Source: CAVQND01 sp964653485 | GTDB lineage: Bacteria > Verrucomicrobiota > Verrucomicrobiia > Limisphaerales > UBA8199 | DNA length: 64,000 nt | Reading direction: 5' to 3' | Assembly (NCBI GenBank): GCA_964653485.1 | Contig: CAZZFF010000008.1 | Span: forward strand, 18,246 to 82,245 | Shown: piece by piece, positions 16,473 to 25,048 of the stretch | How the letters are laid out: each line of letters opens with the position of its first letter | Numbering within the stretch: position 1 is the first letter of the stretch | Position numbers and translations under genes: made by a program | Notes under the pieces: model-generated | Told to the model about the DNA's origin: nothing | The model's input: only the letters and a program-made list of their open reading frames with translations | Databases searched by the model: none

Positions 16473-17645
16473 ATGAAACTGCTCTACCACCTGTGGCTCG
16501 TTGGGCTTTTACCTGCCGGCGGGCTTTTTTGTTGTGCCCTCGCGACCGCGGTGTCGGCTCCATCTGACGGGACCCTCTCTGCTTACATCGGGACCTACAC
16601 CTCGGGCGATAAGAGCTTGGGCATTTACGTGGCGCCCTTCGATACGTCCACAGGGCGGCTCGGGGCCCCCGAACTGGCGGCCAAGACGACCAATCCCAGC
16701 TTCCTGGCGACGCATCCGAACCGGCGCTTCCTTTACGCCGCCGGCGAGGTAGGCAACTTCGGGGGCAAACCAACGGGGATGGTGAGCGCGTTCAGCATCG
16801 CCGCCGATACCGGGAAACTGGCTATGATCAACCAGCAATCCTCCGGCGGGGCCGGGCCATGTCACCTGACCGTGGACCGGAGCGGGAAGTGGCTCTTGGT
16901 GGCCAACTATAACAGTGGCAGCATTGCGGTGTTGCCTATCCGCCTGGACGGCGGCCTGGGCGAACCGGGCGCAATCGTCCAGCACCATGGCTCCAGCGTC
17001 AACCCGCAACGGCAGGAGGGGCCGCACGCGCATTTCATTACTCTCGACCCCACCGGCCGCTTCGTCCTGACGTGCGATTTAGGCTTGGATAAAGTGCTGG
17101 TTTACCGGCTCGATCCGGCCCAAGGGACCCTCGTCCCGAACGACCCGCCCTCGGTTTCGCTCAAGCCCGGCGTTGGCCCGCGGCATCTTGTCTTTCATCC
17201 CAACGGCCGCCTGGTCTTTGTCATCAGCGAGATGGGATCGAGCTTGACCTCATTTTCATGGGAAAGCCGGCGCGGCGCACTCAAAGAATTGGAGGCGGTT
17301 TCCACTCTCCCTGCGGGGTTCGCGGGCAACAGCACTTGCGCCGAGGTGCAGGTCCATCCTTCGGGCAAGTTCCTCTACGGCTCCAATCGCGGGCACGACA
17401 GCATCGCCGTGTTTGCCGTCGATTCAAGGACGGGCAAGCTCTCCCTCGTCGAGCACCAGCCCACCCAGGGGAAAAACCCGCGCCATTTCGCGATCGACCC
17501 CACCGGACGCTGGCTCCTGGCCGAAAACCAGGATTCCGACAACATCATCGTGTTCCGGATCGATGCCAAAACCGGGCGCCTGACTCCCTCCGGAGAGGAA
17601 GTCAAAGTCGGCAGCCCGGTCTGCGTCGAGTTCGTCCGCGACTAA
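16473..17645 (+). CDS. 6-phosphogluconolactonase-like (YbhE/lactonase family) beta-propeller, exported
   Basis: A 390-residue protein with a signal peptide (residues 1-29) and the seven-bladed lactonase propeller: YIGTYTSGDKSLGIYVAPFD, NPSFLATHPNRRFLYAAGE, SSGGAGPCHLTVDRSGKWLLVANYNSGS, GPHAHFITLDPTGRFVLTCDLGLDKV and ENQDSDNIIVFRID are typical. Cytosolic relatives hydrolyse 6-phosphogluconolactone. A signal peptide makes a different lactone or an extracytoplasmic role more likely here. Its stop overlaps that of convergent xylA by four bases. Confidence 0.87.
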   Translation: MKLLYHLWLVGLLPAGGLFCCALATAVSAPSDGTLSAYIGTYTSGDKSLGIYVAPFDTSTGRLGAPELAAKTTNPSFLATHPNRRFLYAAGEVGNFGGKPTGMVSAFSIAADTGKLAMINQQSSGGAGPCHLTVDRSGKWLLVANYNSGSIAVLPIRLDGGLGEPGAIVQHHGSSVNPQRQEGPHAHFITLDPTGRFVLTCDLGLDKVLVYRLDPAQGTLVPNDPPSVSLKPGVGPRHLVFHPNGRLVFVISEMGSSLTSFSWESRRGALKELEAVSTLPAGFAGNSTCAEVQVHPSGKFLYGSNRGHDSIAVFAVDSRTGKLSLVEHQPTQGKNPRHFAIDPTGRWLLAENQDSDNIIVFRIDAKTGRLTPSGEEVKVGSPVCVEFVRD

Positions 17646-18967
17646 ATAAACTCGTTGATCAGGTTCTCGAGGTACTCCTGGCGGCCGCTGCTGTTGGGGG
17701 CGGGTTCGCCCTTTTTGAGCATGTAGGCCTCGAGGTCCTTAAACGTGGCCTTGCCGGCCGAGATCTGGGCGCCGATGCCCGCGTCCCAGGAACTATAACG
17801 CTCCCGAACGAATTGGGCCAGGCGTCCGTCTTTGCGGATGGCGGCGGCGGTCTTGAGGCCGCGCGCGAAGGCGTCCATGCCTCCGATATGGGCGTGGAAC
17901 AGGTCCACGGGCTCGAAGCTCTCGCGCCGCACCTTCGCGTCGAAGTTGGTGCCGCCGGTTGAAAAGCCGCCCATCTTGAGGATGGAGAGCATCACTTCGG
18001 TCGTGAGATAAACATCGGTCGGGAACTGGTCGGTGTCCCAGCCCAGGAGCATGTCGCCGGTGTTGGCGTCGATGGAGCCCAAGGCGTCGGCGGCGATGGC
18101 GACCTCCAGTTCATGCTGCATGGTATGGCCGGCCAGCGTGGCGTGATTGGCCTCGATGTTCAATTTAAGGTCGCCCACCAGCCCGTAGGAGCGCAGGAAG
18201 TTCAGGCAAGCCGCCGCGTCGGAGTCATATTGGTGCTTGGTCGGTTCTTTGGGCTTGGGCTCGATATAGAACTGGCCCTTGAAGCCGATCTCCTTCTTGT
18301 AGTCCACAGCCATGTGGAGGAACCTGCCAAGCTGGTCCAACTCCCGCTTCAGATCGGTGTTCAGGAGCGTGCTGTAGCCTTCCCGTCCGCCCCAGAAGAC
18401 GTAACCGGCGCCGTTCAACTCGTGGGTGACCTCGATGGCCTTTTTCACTTGCGCCGCGGCGTAGGCGAAGACGTCCGCATTGCAACTGGTGGCGGCGCCG
18501 TGCGCAAAGCGCGGATGCGCAAACAGGCAGGCGGTGCCCCAGAGCAACCGGACCCCTGTGCGCTGCTGCTCCTCCTTGAGGAGCTTGACAATGACATCGA
18601 GGTTCTGGTTGGTCTCCCGAAGGTCCTTGCCCTCCGGGGCAACATCGCGGTCGTGGAAAGCGTAAAACGGGGCGCCGAGCTTTTCGAGAAACTCGAAGGC
18701 CACGGCCACGCGCGTGCGGGCCATCTCCAGCGAATCGCTGCCGTCCTCCCAGGGCCGAACCGCCGTGCCCGAACCGAACATGTCGGACAACTTGCCGCGA
18801 ATCGTGTGCCAATACGTCACCGAGAACCGGAGGTGCTCCTTCATGGATTTGCCTTCGACCAGTTCATCCGGATTGTAATGTTTGAACGCCAGCGGGTTCT
18901 TCGACTTCGGACCTTCGTACTGTATCTTAGAAATGCCGGGAAAGAATTCTTTCGATTGCTTTTTCAT
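17642..18967 (-). CDS. xylA: xylose isomerase
   Basis: A 441-residue enzyme converting D-xylose to D-xylulose (and glucose to fructose). Catalytic and metal residues are seen in FYAFHDRD (H105, D108), KPKEPTKHQYD, NIEANHATLAGHTMQHE and IDANTGDMLLGWDTDQFP. The length matches the class II enzymes with an N-terminal extension. No xylulokinase or xylose transporter is adjacent, so the gene stands alone. It converges on the lactonase gene with a four-base overlap. Confidence 0.96.
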   Translation of the reverse strand: MKKQSKEFFPGISKIQYEGPKSKNPLAFKHYNPDELVEGKSMKEHLRFSVTYWHTIRGKLSDMFGSGTAVRPWEDGSDSLEMARTRVAVAFEFLEKLGAPFYAFHDRDVAPEGKDLRETNQNLDVIVKLLKEEQQRTGVRLLWGTACLFAHPRFAHGAATSCNADVFAYAAAQVKKAIEVTHELNGAGYVFWGGREGYSTLLNTDLKRELDQLGRFLHMAVDYKKEIGFKGQFYIEPKPKEPTKHQYDSDAAACLNFLRSYGLVGDLKLNIEANHATLAGHTMQHELEVAIAADALGSIDANTGDMLLGWDTDQFPTDVYLTTEVMLSILKMGGFSTGGTNFDAKVRRESFEPVDLFHAHIGGMDAFARGLKTAAAIRKDGRLAQFVRERYSSWDAGIGAQISAGKATFKDLEAYMLKKGEPAPNSSGRQEYLENLINEFI

Positions 18968-19212
18968 GTGCGCGTTACTGTTCGTCCGCGAGACTAAAGA
19001 CCGGAACGGCGCAGCGCAAGCCGGAAGAGGAGCACATCCCGGTATGGGGAACGACTTTCGGAATGAGGGAGCCCAAGACCAAGGACGTTGACCAGGATTC
19101 TCCAGCCACCGATTCAGTTTCGCCGCACCCCGGAGCGGCTTGCCGGAGACTTTCCGACGGACCCTTTTCGTAGCCGTTCGGATGACGGGTTTGCCCGCCC
19201 AAAAAAACCTTG

Positions 19213-19240
19213 TTGACTTGGCGGGGCTGTTTGGTAGTTT
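19213..19240 (+). promoter_or_regulatory. candidate sigma-70 promoter of rplM-rpsI
   Basis: TTGACT (19213-19218) and TAGTTT (19235-19240) are separated by 16 bases and lie 26 bases before the rplM start, giving a leader of about 20 bases. No L13 operator hairpin was recognised in this short leader. The 245 bases between xylA and this promoter contain nothing clearly functional. Confidence 0.5.
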
Positions 19241-19266
19241 CCCTTCTCCTTTGATCGGGATTTGAG

Positions 19267-19701
19267 ATGAAAACGTATTTGCCGAAAGTCAACCTGGAAG
19301 AACGGAAATGGCACGTGATTGATGCCGACGGCGCGGTGTTAGGGCGCCTGGCAGCACAGGTCGCCAATATCCTGCGTGGTCGAAACAAGCCGATTTACAC
19401 CCCGCATATGGATGCCGGCGGTTTTGTCGTGGTCATTAACGCCGAGAAGGTCCGGGTCACCGGCAAGAAAGAGACCAACAAAAAATTCATGACCTATTCC
19501 GGCTGGAAAGGCGGGGAAAAATTCACCTCGGTGGCCCAGGTCCGCGCCAAGACTCCGGAGAAGCTCATTACCCATGCGGTGCGCGGCATGGTGCCCAAGA
19601 ACCGCCTGGGTCGCGTTCTCATGACCAAGCTTAAAGTTTATAAGGGCAACCAGCACCCCCACGCCGCCCAGAAACCTGAACCCCTGGCCCCAGCCAAGTA
19701 A
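19267..19701 (+). CDS. rplM: 50S ribosomal protein L13
   Basis: A 144-residue L13 with the family segments WHVIDADGAVLGRLAAQVANILRGRNKP, the KVRVTGKK strand and the PKNRLGRVLMTKLKVYKGNQHPHAAQKPE tail. It is an early-assembly large-subunit protein. It is followed 37 bases later by rpsI, the usual bacterial pairing, and the two probably share one transcript ending at the hairpin after rpsI. Confidence 0.97.
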   Translation: MKTYLPKVNLEERKWHVIDADGAVLGRLAAQVANILRGRNKPIYTPHMDAGGFVVVINAEKVRVTGKKETNKKFMTYSGWKGGEKFTSVAQVRAKTPEKLITHAVRGMVPKNRLGRVLMTKLKVYKGNQHPHAAQKPEPLAPAK

Positions 19702-19738
19702 CCCCTCACTCCAACCTTAATTTTCAACTCCTAGCGGT

Positions 19739-20155
19739 ATGGCCGATATCAAAATCCCCGAAGTCAAAGCCCCCCAACATCTCGGCACAGGCCGGCGCAA
19801 GTCCGCTGTGGCGCGCGTGCGCCTGGTCGGCGGTTCCGGCAAAATACTGATCAATGGCCGGTCGTTTGAGAATTACTTTCCCCTCGAATCGCTCCGCGTC
19901 GTTGTTTCACAGCCCTTGACCGCCACGGGCACCGCTGAGAAATTCGATGCGATGGTTACCGTCTCGGGCGGCGGGCCCAATGGGCAAGCCGGAGCCGTCC
20001 GCCACGGTCTGGCCCGCGCTTTGTTGACCATCGACCCCAGTTTCCGCCCCGCCCTCAAGGCCGAGGGTCTGCTGACCCGCGACCCGCGCATGAGGGAGCG
20101 CAAAAAGTACGGCCAACCCGGCGCGCGCCGGCGCTTCCAGTACAGCAAGCGGTAA
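19739..20155 (+). CDS. rpsI: 30S ribosomal protein S9
   Basis: A 138-residue S9 with GTGRRKSAVARVRL near the start, the G-G-G-x-N-G-Q-A-G-A-V-R-H-G-L-A-R-A-L region and the invariant basic tail (R-R-x-F-Q-Y-S-K-R) that reaches the ribosomal P site. Second gene of the rplM-rpsI unit, followed by a strong terminator. Confidence 0.97.
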   Translation: MADIKIPEVKAPQHLGTGRRKSAVARVRLVGGSGKILINGRSFENYFPLESLRVVVSQPLTATGTAEKFDAMVTVSGGGPNGQAGAVRHGLARALLTIDPSFRPALKAEGLLTRDPRMRERKKYGQPGARRRFQYSKR

Positions 20156-20183
20156 AGAGGTCGGTTGGACTGTCCGCCAAACG

Positions 20184-20211
20184 CCGCCGGCTCAACCCGG
20201 CGGTTTTTTTT
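20184..20211 (+). terminator. rho-independent terminator after rpsI
   Basis: Stem CCGCCGG (20184-20190) with CCGGCGG (20197-20203), a six-base loop and eight T residues at 20204-20211. It separates the ribosomal protein unit from argC. Confidence 0.9.
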
Positions 20212-20228
20212 ACAGCCGTGAATCCTGA

Positions 20229-21296
20229 ATGGTCATGAAAACCAAGCCTGTCGGCATCGTCGGCGCTTCCGGCTACTCGGGCGAAGAACTGGTGCGGCTG
20301 CTGCTCTCGCACCCGAACGTCCATTTGACCGCAGTAACCTCGCGGCAGTATGCCGGGCAGACCCTGGCCCATGTCTTTCCCAAATTCGCCCATCATCCGC
20401 GCGCCCGGACGCTTCGGTTCAGCGAGCCCAAGGCCGAGTTGCTCGCCAGGCAGGCCGAGGTGATCTTCCTGGCGCTGCCTCACGGAGTGGCGGCGGAGTT
20501 CGCGGTGCCACTGCTCCAATCTGGTTGCCAAGTCATTGACTTGAGCGCCGACTTCCGGGTCAAGAGTGCTGCTGTCTATAAGGACTTTTACGGGCGCGAG
20601 CACCCGGCCCCCGAACTCCTGGCCCAAGCCGTCTATGGGTTGCCGGAGGTCTATCGCAATGAGATCAAATCCGGTTCGCTCATCGCTTCCCCGGGTTGCT
20701 ACCCCACAAGCATTTTGCTGCCCTGCATCCCCTTGCTGCGTGTGGGCCTGGTCAGGAGCGCGGGCATTATCGCCGATTCCCTGAGCGGGGTCAGCGGGGC
20801 CGGGCGCAAGGCGGAGCTGGATTACCTCTTCGTGGAATGCAACGAGAGCGTTCGGCCCTACGGCCTGCCCAAACACCGCCATCTTTCAGAAATCGAACAG
20901 GAACTCTCCCTGGCCGCCGGGACCCAGGTCACCCTCCAATTCACCCCACACCTAATCCCGGTCAACCGCGGTATCCTCACGACCTTGTACTTGGCGCCAA
21001 CCGCCAGGGTCGAAAATGCGGACGACCTGGCTGGATTCGGTAAGAAAGTGGCGGCCTGTTACCAGGCGGCCTACGGTGACGAACCTTTCGTTCGGCTCCT
21101 GGAAGGCAAGGCCTTGCCCGACACTAAAAACGTCGTCGGAACCAACGTCCTCGAACTAGCTTGGCGCCTGGACCCGCGCACCGGGGCTCTCATCGTCATG
21201 AGCGCCGAAGACAATCTCATCAAAGGCGCCAGCGGCCAAGCGGTCCAGAGCCTCAACCTGGTGTGCGGTTTCCCGGAAACCGCCGGCTTGCTCTAA
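20229..21296 (+). CDS. argC: N-acetyl-gamma-glutamyl-phosphate reductase
   Basis: A 355-residue ArgC (arginine biosynthesis, NADPH-dependent reduction of N-acetylglutamyl phosphate). The Rossmann motif GASGYSGEEL is at residues 12-21, the catalytic cysteine lies in ASPGCYPTS (C157), and VSGAGRKAELDYLF and the histidine region FTPHLIPVNRGILTT follow. It starts just after the rpsI terminator; ATG 20235 is an alternative start two codons later. No other arg genes are adjacent. Confidence 0.96.
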   Translation: MVMKTKPVGIVGASGYSGEELVRLLLSHPNVHLTAVTSRQYAGQTLAHVFPKFAHHPRARTLRFSEPKAELLARQAEVIFLALPHGVAAEFAVPLLQSGCQVIDLSADFRVKSAAVYKDFYGREHPAPELLAQAVYGLPEVYRNEIKSGSLIASPGCYPTSILLPCIPLLRVGLVRSAGIIADSLSGVSGAGRKAELDYLFVECNESVRPYGLPKHRHLSEIEQELSLAAGTQVTLQFTPHLIPVNRGILTTLYLAPTARVENADDLAGFGKKVAACYQAAYGDEPFVRLLEGKALPDTKNVVGTNVLELAWRLDPRTGALIVMSAEDNLIKGASGQAVQSLNLVCGFPETAGLL

Positions 21297-21434
21297 GCCC
21301 GCATCGAACGAGGTTTGGCACCTCCCACGAAGGGCCCGAACGGGAAGGTGAGGACCCTCTTTATCATCGCTGGGTTTTGGTCTCTTTGACACCCTCGGCG
21401 GGAGTTCCTCGCAAATGGGCCGCGTGATCGGAGC

Positions 21435-21479
21435 AAAAAAAACCGGGCTAGTCAGTCAGGGGGTGACCGAAAAGCCCGG
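21435..21479 (-). terminator. rho-independent terminator (minus strand)
   Basis: Read on the minus strand, stem CCGGGCT (21473-21479) pairs with AGCCCGG (21443-21449), with an inner GTCA/TGAC pair, followed by eight T residues (plus-strand A run 21435-21442). It ends a transcript coming from the right and is not suited to terminate argC. Confidence 0.8.
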
Positions 21480-21649
21480 GGAATTTTCGAATTAGTACAA
21501 CAGTAGGATTACGGAGAAAATCGATCCGAGCCTGTACTCGGAACACGGATCGAAATCGTTTTCGGACTGACAAAGAACAAAAGCCATCAATCCCGCAAAT
21601 CAAAGCCACGCGCTGCACCGACATCCGCAACCTACCAAGCGCGCCTGGA
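21435..21649 (-). ncRNA. candidate small RNA on minus strand between argC and glnB
   Basis: The minus strand here has a promoter (-35 TTGACA) and, about 210 nt downstream, a strong intrinsic terminator with eight T residues. Between them lie sequences able to form stems, such as CGATCCG with CGGATCG, which overlaps a competing CCGAG/CTCGG pairing. The only frame inside is a 60-codon stretch whose stop falls in the terminator stem, so a structured RNA is more likely than a protein. The size is close to 6S RNA, but no family signature could be confirmed by eye. Confidence 0.5.
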
Positions 21650-21655
21650 ACCCAC

Positions 21656-21684
21656 AGTTAATCACGACGCCTAATCTTTGTCAA
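21656..21684 (-). promoter_or_regulatory. candidate promoter of the minus-strand RNA
   Basis: A perfect -35 TTGACA (complement of 21679-21684) is followed after 17 bases by TTAACT (complement of 21656-21661), a weak -10. Transcription would start near 21649 and run to the terminator at 21435. Confidence 0.45.
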
Positions 21685-21891
21685 CTGGCTTCCAGCAATT
21701 CTCTAACTTAGCTTGACTTAGCCGTGGGGGCCTCACCCGTCCGCCCTGGGTCCCACCTTGGCTTTATCATCATAGCAATAGACCGCACCCTGGCAAGTTT
21801 TATTCAAACAAAAACTGCTCCTTTTGTCACATTGCTGTTTACAGCCTTGCGCCCGTTGCTAGTATCCGCCACTGCACAACCGAACGAGAAC

Positions 21892-22230
21892 ATGAAAAAG
21901 ATCGAGGCCATCATCAAGCCCTTCAAGCTGGAGGAAGTTAAGGAAGCCCTGTCGGGCTTGGGCGTGGAGGGCATGACCGTTTCCGAGGTGAAGGGGTTTG
22001 GGCGGCAAAAGGGCCACACCGAGATTTACCGAGGCAGCGAGTACACGGTGGATTTTCTCCCTAAAATCAAGGTCGAGGTCGTTCTCGCGGATGCCATGGT
22101 CAGCGGCGCGGTGGACGCCATTGTGAAAGCGGCGAAAACAGGCAAGATCGGCGATGGGAAAGTGTTCGTGACACCCATTGAAAACGTCGTTCGCATCCGC
22201 ACTGAGGAGACAGGAGAGCAGGCCGTTTGA
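21892..22230 (+). CDS. glnB: nitrogen regulatory protein P-II
   Basis: A 112-residue PII signal protein that senses ATP/ADP, 2-oxoglutarate and nitrogen status. The start MKKIEAIIKPFKLEEVKEAL, the T-loop GRQKGHTEIYRGSEYTVDF with the uridylylation-type tyrosine Y51, and the C-terminal GDGKVFVTPIENVVRIRTEE are all canonical. No ammonium transporter gene is adjacent. The frame opens earlier at 21724, but conservation starts exactly at 21892. Confidence 0.96.
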   Translation: MKKIEAIIKPFKLEEVKEALSGLGVEGMTVSEVKGFGRQKGHTEIYRGSEYTVDFLPKIKVEVVLADAMVSGAVDAIVKAAKTGKIGDGKVFVTPIENVVRIRTEETGEQAV

Positions 22231-22660
22231 AAACCCGCTCGCCGGACCCTGGCCGGTGGCCTCGGCCCATGACAGCGGTTGGGCGGAAGTGAGAAAAAGT
22301 GCCTGATTTCACGGCACAACAGGCCTGTGAATAACTCGTGAATAAGAGTTAATATGTTGTCCTCGCAAGTTCGGTCTGGATTGCCTAAAAAGGTCGCCCG
22401 GATGGCGGTTCGGCTCGAGTGCATCAGGCTGCGAGTCATCGGCTCCTAAGCTGGCAGCTAGTTAGATCGTAAGTGATTGGTGATCAGCTACTTAGGTATT
22501 GCTTCAAATGTGTGAAATGCTAGAGCACCCGCGTTTTCTGGGGTTTTTGTCGTATGGGTCCGGTCCCGGTGGCCAGAGCAGGGCTGGATACAGTAGTGAA
22601 GCTGCGGTAATCGGTCAGGTGAATAAATCGCCCGTAATGCGGGCTTTTCGCTAATTAGAA
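22231..22660 (+). other. candidate replication origin region upstream of dnaA
   Basis: A 430-bp gene-free stretch immediately before dnaA. It contains TGTGAATAA (22326-22334), the exact complement of the DnaA box TTATTCACA. Two near-boxes are also present: CGTGAATAA (22337-22345) and GGTGAATAA (22618-22626). An AT-richer stretch with GATC words runs from about 22440 to 22530. This matches the usual placement of oriC beside dnaA, although three boxes are few. Confidence 0.5.
22630..22648 (+). terminator. short hairpin with T-tract just before dnaA
   Basis: GCCCG (22630-22634) pairs with CGGGC (22640-22644) around TAATG, followed by TTTT. It ends only 12 bases before the dnaA ATG, so it may be a weak terminator or a structured part of the dnaA leader. 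Confidence 0.4.
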
Positions 22661-24034
22661 ATGCAACCTTCCGCCGAGATAATTTGGGGTGCGGCGCAGG
22701 ATCGCCTGCGCTCGATGCTCAGCATTGACACCTATAACCTTTGGTTTGCGCCGCTGCGGGCCTGCGGCGAGGAAAACGATTGCCTGACTCTCGAAGTGGC
22801 CAATGACTTTTGTGAGGTCTGGCTCAAGGACAACTACATGGGGCTGTTGCGGGATGTTGTCGCCCTGACGTGCGGGCAACAGTTGCAGATCAAGTTCAAG
22901 GTGGCGGCAAGCCAACCGTCGGCCCCGGTGCTACCCCCCGTCCCGGAACTTGATGCGCTCAAAGCCAACATCGTGGTTCAGCCGGGGGCGCAGCGAGGCA
23001 ACGGAAATGCCGACCCGGAGGTCAATCCCAAGAACACGTTTGAGGCCTTTGTGGTTGGCAGCAACAACAATTTTGCATACGCCGCCGCGCTGGCGGTGGC
23101 CCAAGCGCCCGGCAAGTCGTACAACCCCCTCTTTCTCTATGGCGGTGTCGGCCTGGGCAAGACTCATCTGCTCCACGCCATCGGCCACCACGTGACTACC
23201 CATAAGAGGGGCGCGCGCGTTGCGTATATCTCCTCGGAGAAGTTTACCAACGAGTACATCGACGGCATCCAGAACAACCAGATCGCCAAGTTCCGCAAGA
23301 AGTACCGGCAGACGGACGTGCTGCTGATCGATGACATTCAGTTCCTGGCGGGCAAGGAGCGAATCCAGGAAGAGTTCTTTCACACCTTCAACGCGCTGCA
23401 TGAGGCCCACCACCAGATCGTCCTGACCTGCGACCGTCCGGCCAGTGAGATACAGAACCTCGAACAGCGGTTGGTCTCGCGTTTCGAGTGGGGCCTGGTC
23501 ACCGACCTGCAGCCGCCCGACGGGGAGATGCGCTTGGCGATTCTTCGGAAGAAGGCCCAACTGATGGGCGTCCAGTTGCCCGGGGAAATCATGGGTTTCC
23601 TGGCAAACCGCATACGCACCAATGTTCGGAGGCTGGAGGGGGCCTTGATTCGAGTGGCCTCGTTCGCTTCCCTGACCGGCAAGGCCCTGAATCTCGAGGT
23701 GGTCGAGGGGTTGCTTCGGGAAATCCTTCACGAGGAGGGCCGCACCTCGGTCAACGTCGAGGTTATCCAGAAGAAGGTGGCTGAGCATTTCGACATCCGC
23801 CTCGCGGACATGACGAGCAAGCGCCGGCCCGAGAACATCGCATTCCCGCGGCAAGTGGCCATGTATTTGGCGCGTGGCATGACCGGCAGCTCCCTCAGCG
23901 TCATTGGCGAGGCCTTTGGCGGACGCGACCACGGCACCGTTCTGCACGCCTGCCGGCTGGTCAAAGACCGCATGGAAGTCGATGCCAACGTCCGCCAAGT
24001 CGTTCAATACCTCGAAAAGGAACTTTCCAGGTAG
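22661..24034 (+). CDS. dnaA: chromosomal replication initiator DnaA
   Basis: A 457-residue DnaA. Domain I (residues 1-85) is followed by a short linker and the AAA+ domain, with Walker A GGVGLGKTH (161-169, K167), Walker B LLIDDIQFL (D224, D225) and the QNLEQRLVSRFEWG sensor region. The C-terminal DNA-binding helix-turn-helix carries the DnaA signature GGRDHGTVLHACRLV. It binds DnaA boxes and opens the origin. Candidate boxes lie directly upstream. It converges on pdxA with a 31-base overlap of the 3' ends. Confidence 0.98.
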   Translation: MQPSAEIIWGAAQDRLRSMLSIDTYNLWFAPLRACGEENDCLTLEVANDFCEVWLKDNYMGLLRDVVALTCGQQLQIKFKVAASQPSAPVLPPVPELDALKANIVVQPGAQRGNGNADPEVNPKNTFEAFVVGSNNNFAYAAALAVAQAPGKSYNPLFLYGGVGLGKTHLLHAIGHHVTTHKRGARVAYISSEKFTNEYIDGIQNNQIAKFRKKYRQTDVLLIDDIQFLAGKERIQEEFFHTFNALHEAHHQIVLTCDRPASEIQNLEQRLVSRFEWGLVTDLQPPDGEMRLAILRKKAQLMGVQLPGEIMGFLANRIRTNVRRLEGALIRVASFASLTGKALNLEVVEGLLREILHEEGRTSVNVEVIQKKVAEHFDIRLADMTSKRRPENIAFPRQVAMYLARGMTGSSLSVIGEAFGGRDHGTVLHACRLVKDRMEVDANVRQVVQYLEKELSR

Positions 24035-25008
24035 AGTTGCTTGGCCAGGCGGATTGCCGCCCGCATGCTCGATGCGTTAGCTTTGCCTTGGCCGGCGATG
24101 TCGTATGCGGTCCCGTGATCGGGGGACGTGCGGATAAAGGGAAGGCCGAGAGTCCAGTTCACGCCGGTATCGAAGCTCACCATTTTCAATGGCGCCAGAC
24201 CCTGGTCGTGGTACATCGCCACGACGGCGTCATACTCTCCTCGGTACGCATGGTAGAACAAGGCGTCCGCGCTCAGGGGACCGACGGCGTCGAGTCCGCG
24301 GCGCTGCGCCGCCTGGACGGCCGGGGCGATGATGGTCTGCTCTTCAGTGCCCATGTTGCCGCCCTCGCCGGCATGAGGATTCAGGCCGCACACCGCAACG
24401 CGGGCGCGGGACAGGCCCAGGTCGCGGCAGGCCCGGGAGGCCAGTTCGATGACGAGCTCGATCTTTGCCTGGGTCAGCCGTGTGGACACTTCCTTGAGCG
24501 GCAAATGGGTTGTAGCCAGGGCCACCCGTAGCCACCGACCGCGCTCATCCTGGCCGAGCAACATCATGGCGGTCTTCTCCGTTCCGGCGAGTTGGGAGAG
24601 CAACTCGGTCTGTCCCACGAAGGCCAGGCCCGAGCGGATGATGGCTTCCTTGTTCACCGGTGCTGTAACCAGGGCCTTGAGTTCCCCGCGCAAACAGCGC
24701 TGCGCTCCGTCGCGCAACCAAGCTACAGCGGCTTGGGCGGCAGCGGCCGAGCCCGCAGGCAGGCCTTCCGGCAGGGCGCCGGGGAGCGGGTTCAAGGCGG
24801 CTATCCAAGCTCGCTGTTCCGGCCCGGTGTAGGGTTGGAGCGGGAGGTTGAGGCCCAACCGCCGGTTGAGGGCTTGCGCGTGGTCCACGTCGCCCAGCAG
24901 CAGGTAGCGGGCGCCGTCAGAAGCGCCTTCGGCGGCAATGGCCTTGAGCGCCACTTCCGGGCCGACGCCGGTGATGTCCCCAAGGGAGATGCCCACCCAG
25001 CCAGTCAT
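24004..25008 (-). CDS. pdxA: 4-hydroxythreonine-4-phosphate dehydrogenase
   Basis: A 334-residue PdxA of pyridoxal phosphate synthesis. Metal-binding histidines lie in ATTHLPLKEV, GLNPHAGEGGNMGTEE and AMYHDQGLAPLKM; the N-terminus MTGWVGISLGDITGVGPEV and the NWTLGLPFIRTSPDHGTA segment are typical. ATG 25008 gives the usual family length; an upstream ATG at 25089 would add 27 non-conserved residues and overlap the preceding gene. Pairing with a SurA-like gene matches the surA-pdxA order of enterobacteria. Confidence 0.94.
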   Translation of the reverse strand: MTGWVGISLGDITGVGPEVALKAIAAEGASDGARYLLLGDVDHAQALNRRLGLNLPLQPYTGPEQRAWIAALNPLPGALPEGLPAGSAAAAQAAVAWLRDGAQRCLRGELKALVTAPVNKEAIIRSGLAFVGQTELLSQLAGTEKTAMMLLGQDERGRWLRVALATTHLPLKEVSTRLTQAKIELVIELASRACRDLGLSRARVAVCGLNPHAGEGGNMGTEEQTIIAPAVQAAQRRGLDAVGPLSADALFYHAYRGEYDAVVAMYHDQGLAPLKMVSFDTGVNWTLGLPFIRTSPDHGTAYDIAGQGKANASSMRAAIRLAKQLYLESSFSRY

Positions 25009-25048
25009 AAGGGATGGCCTCGGCGCAGAACGGGAAGGCGCCGGGTTG

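Noticed and set aside
21448..21630. 60-codon frame on the minus strand between argC and glnB
   Set aside because: It starts at TTG without a ribosome site and its stop lies inside the terminator stem; a noncoding RNA explains the signals better.
21770..21830. TGGCA-like word upstream of glnB as a sigma-54 promoter
   Set aside because: The expected GC dinucleotide ten bases after the GG is missing, so the -24/-12 pattern fails.
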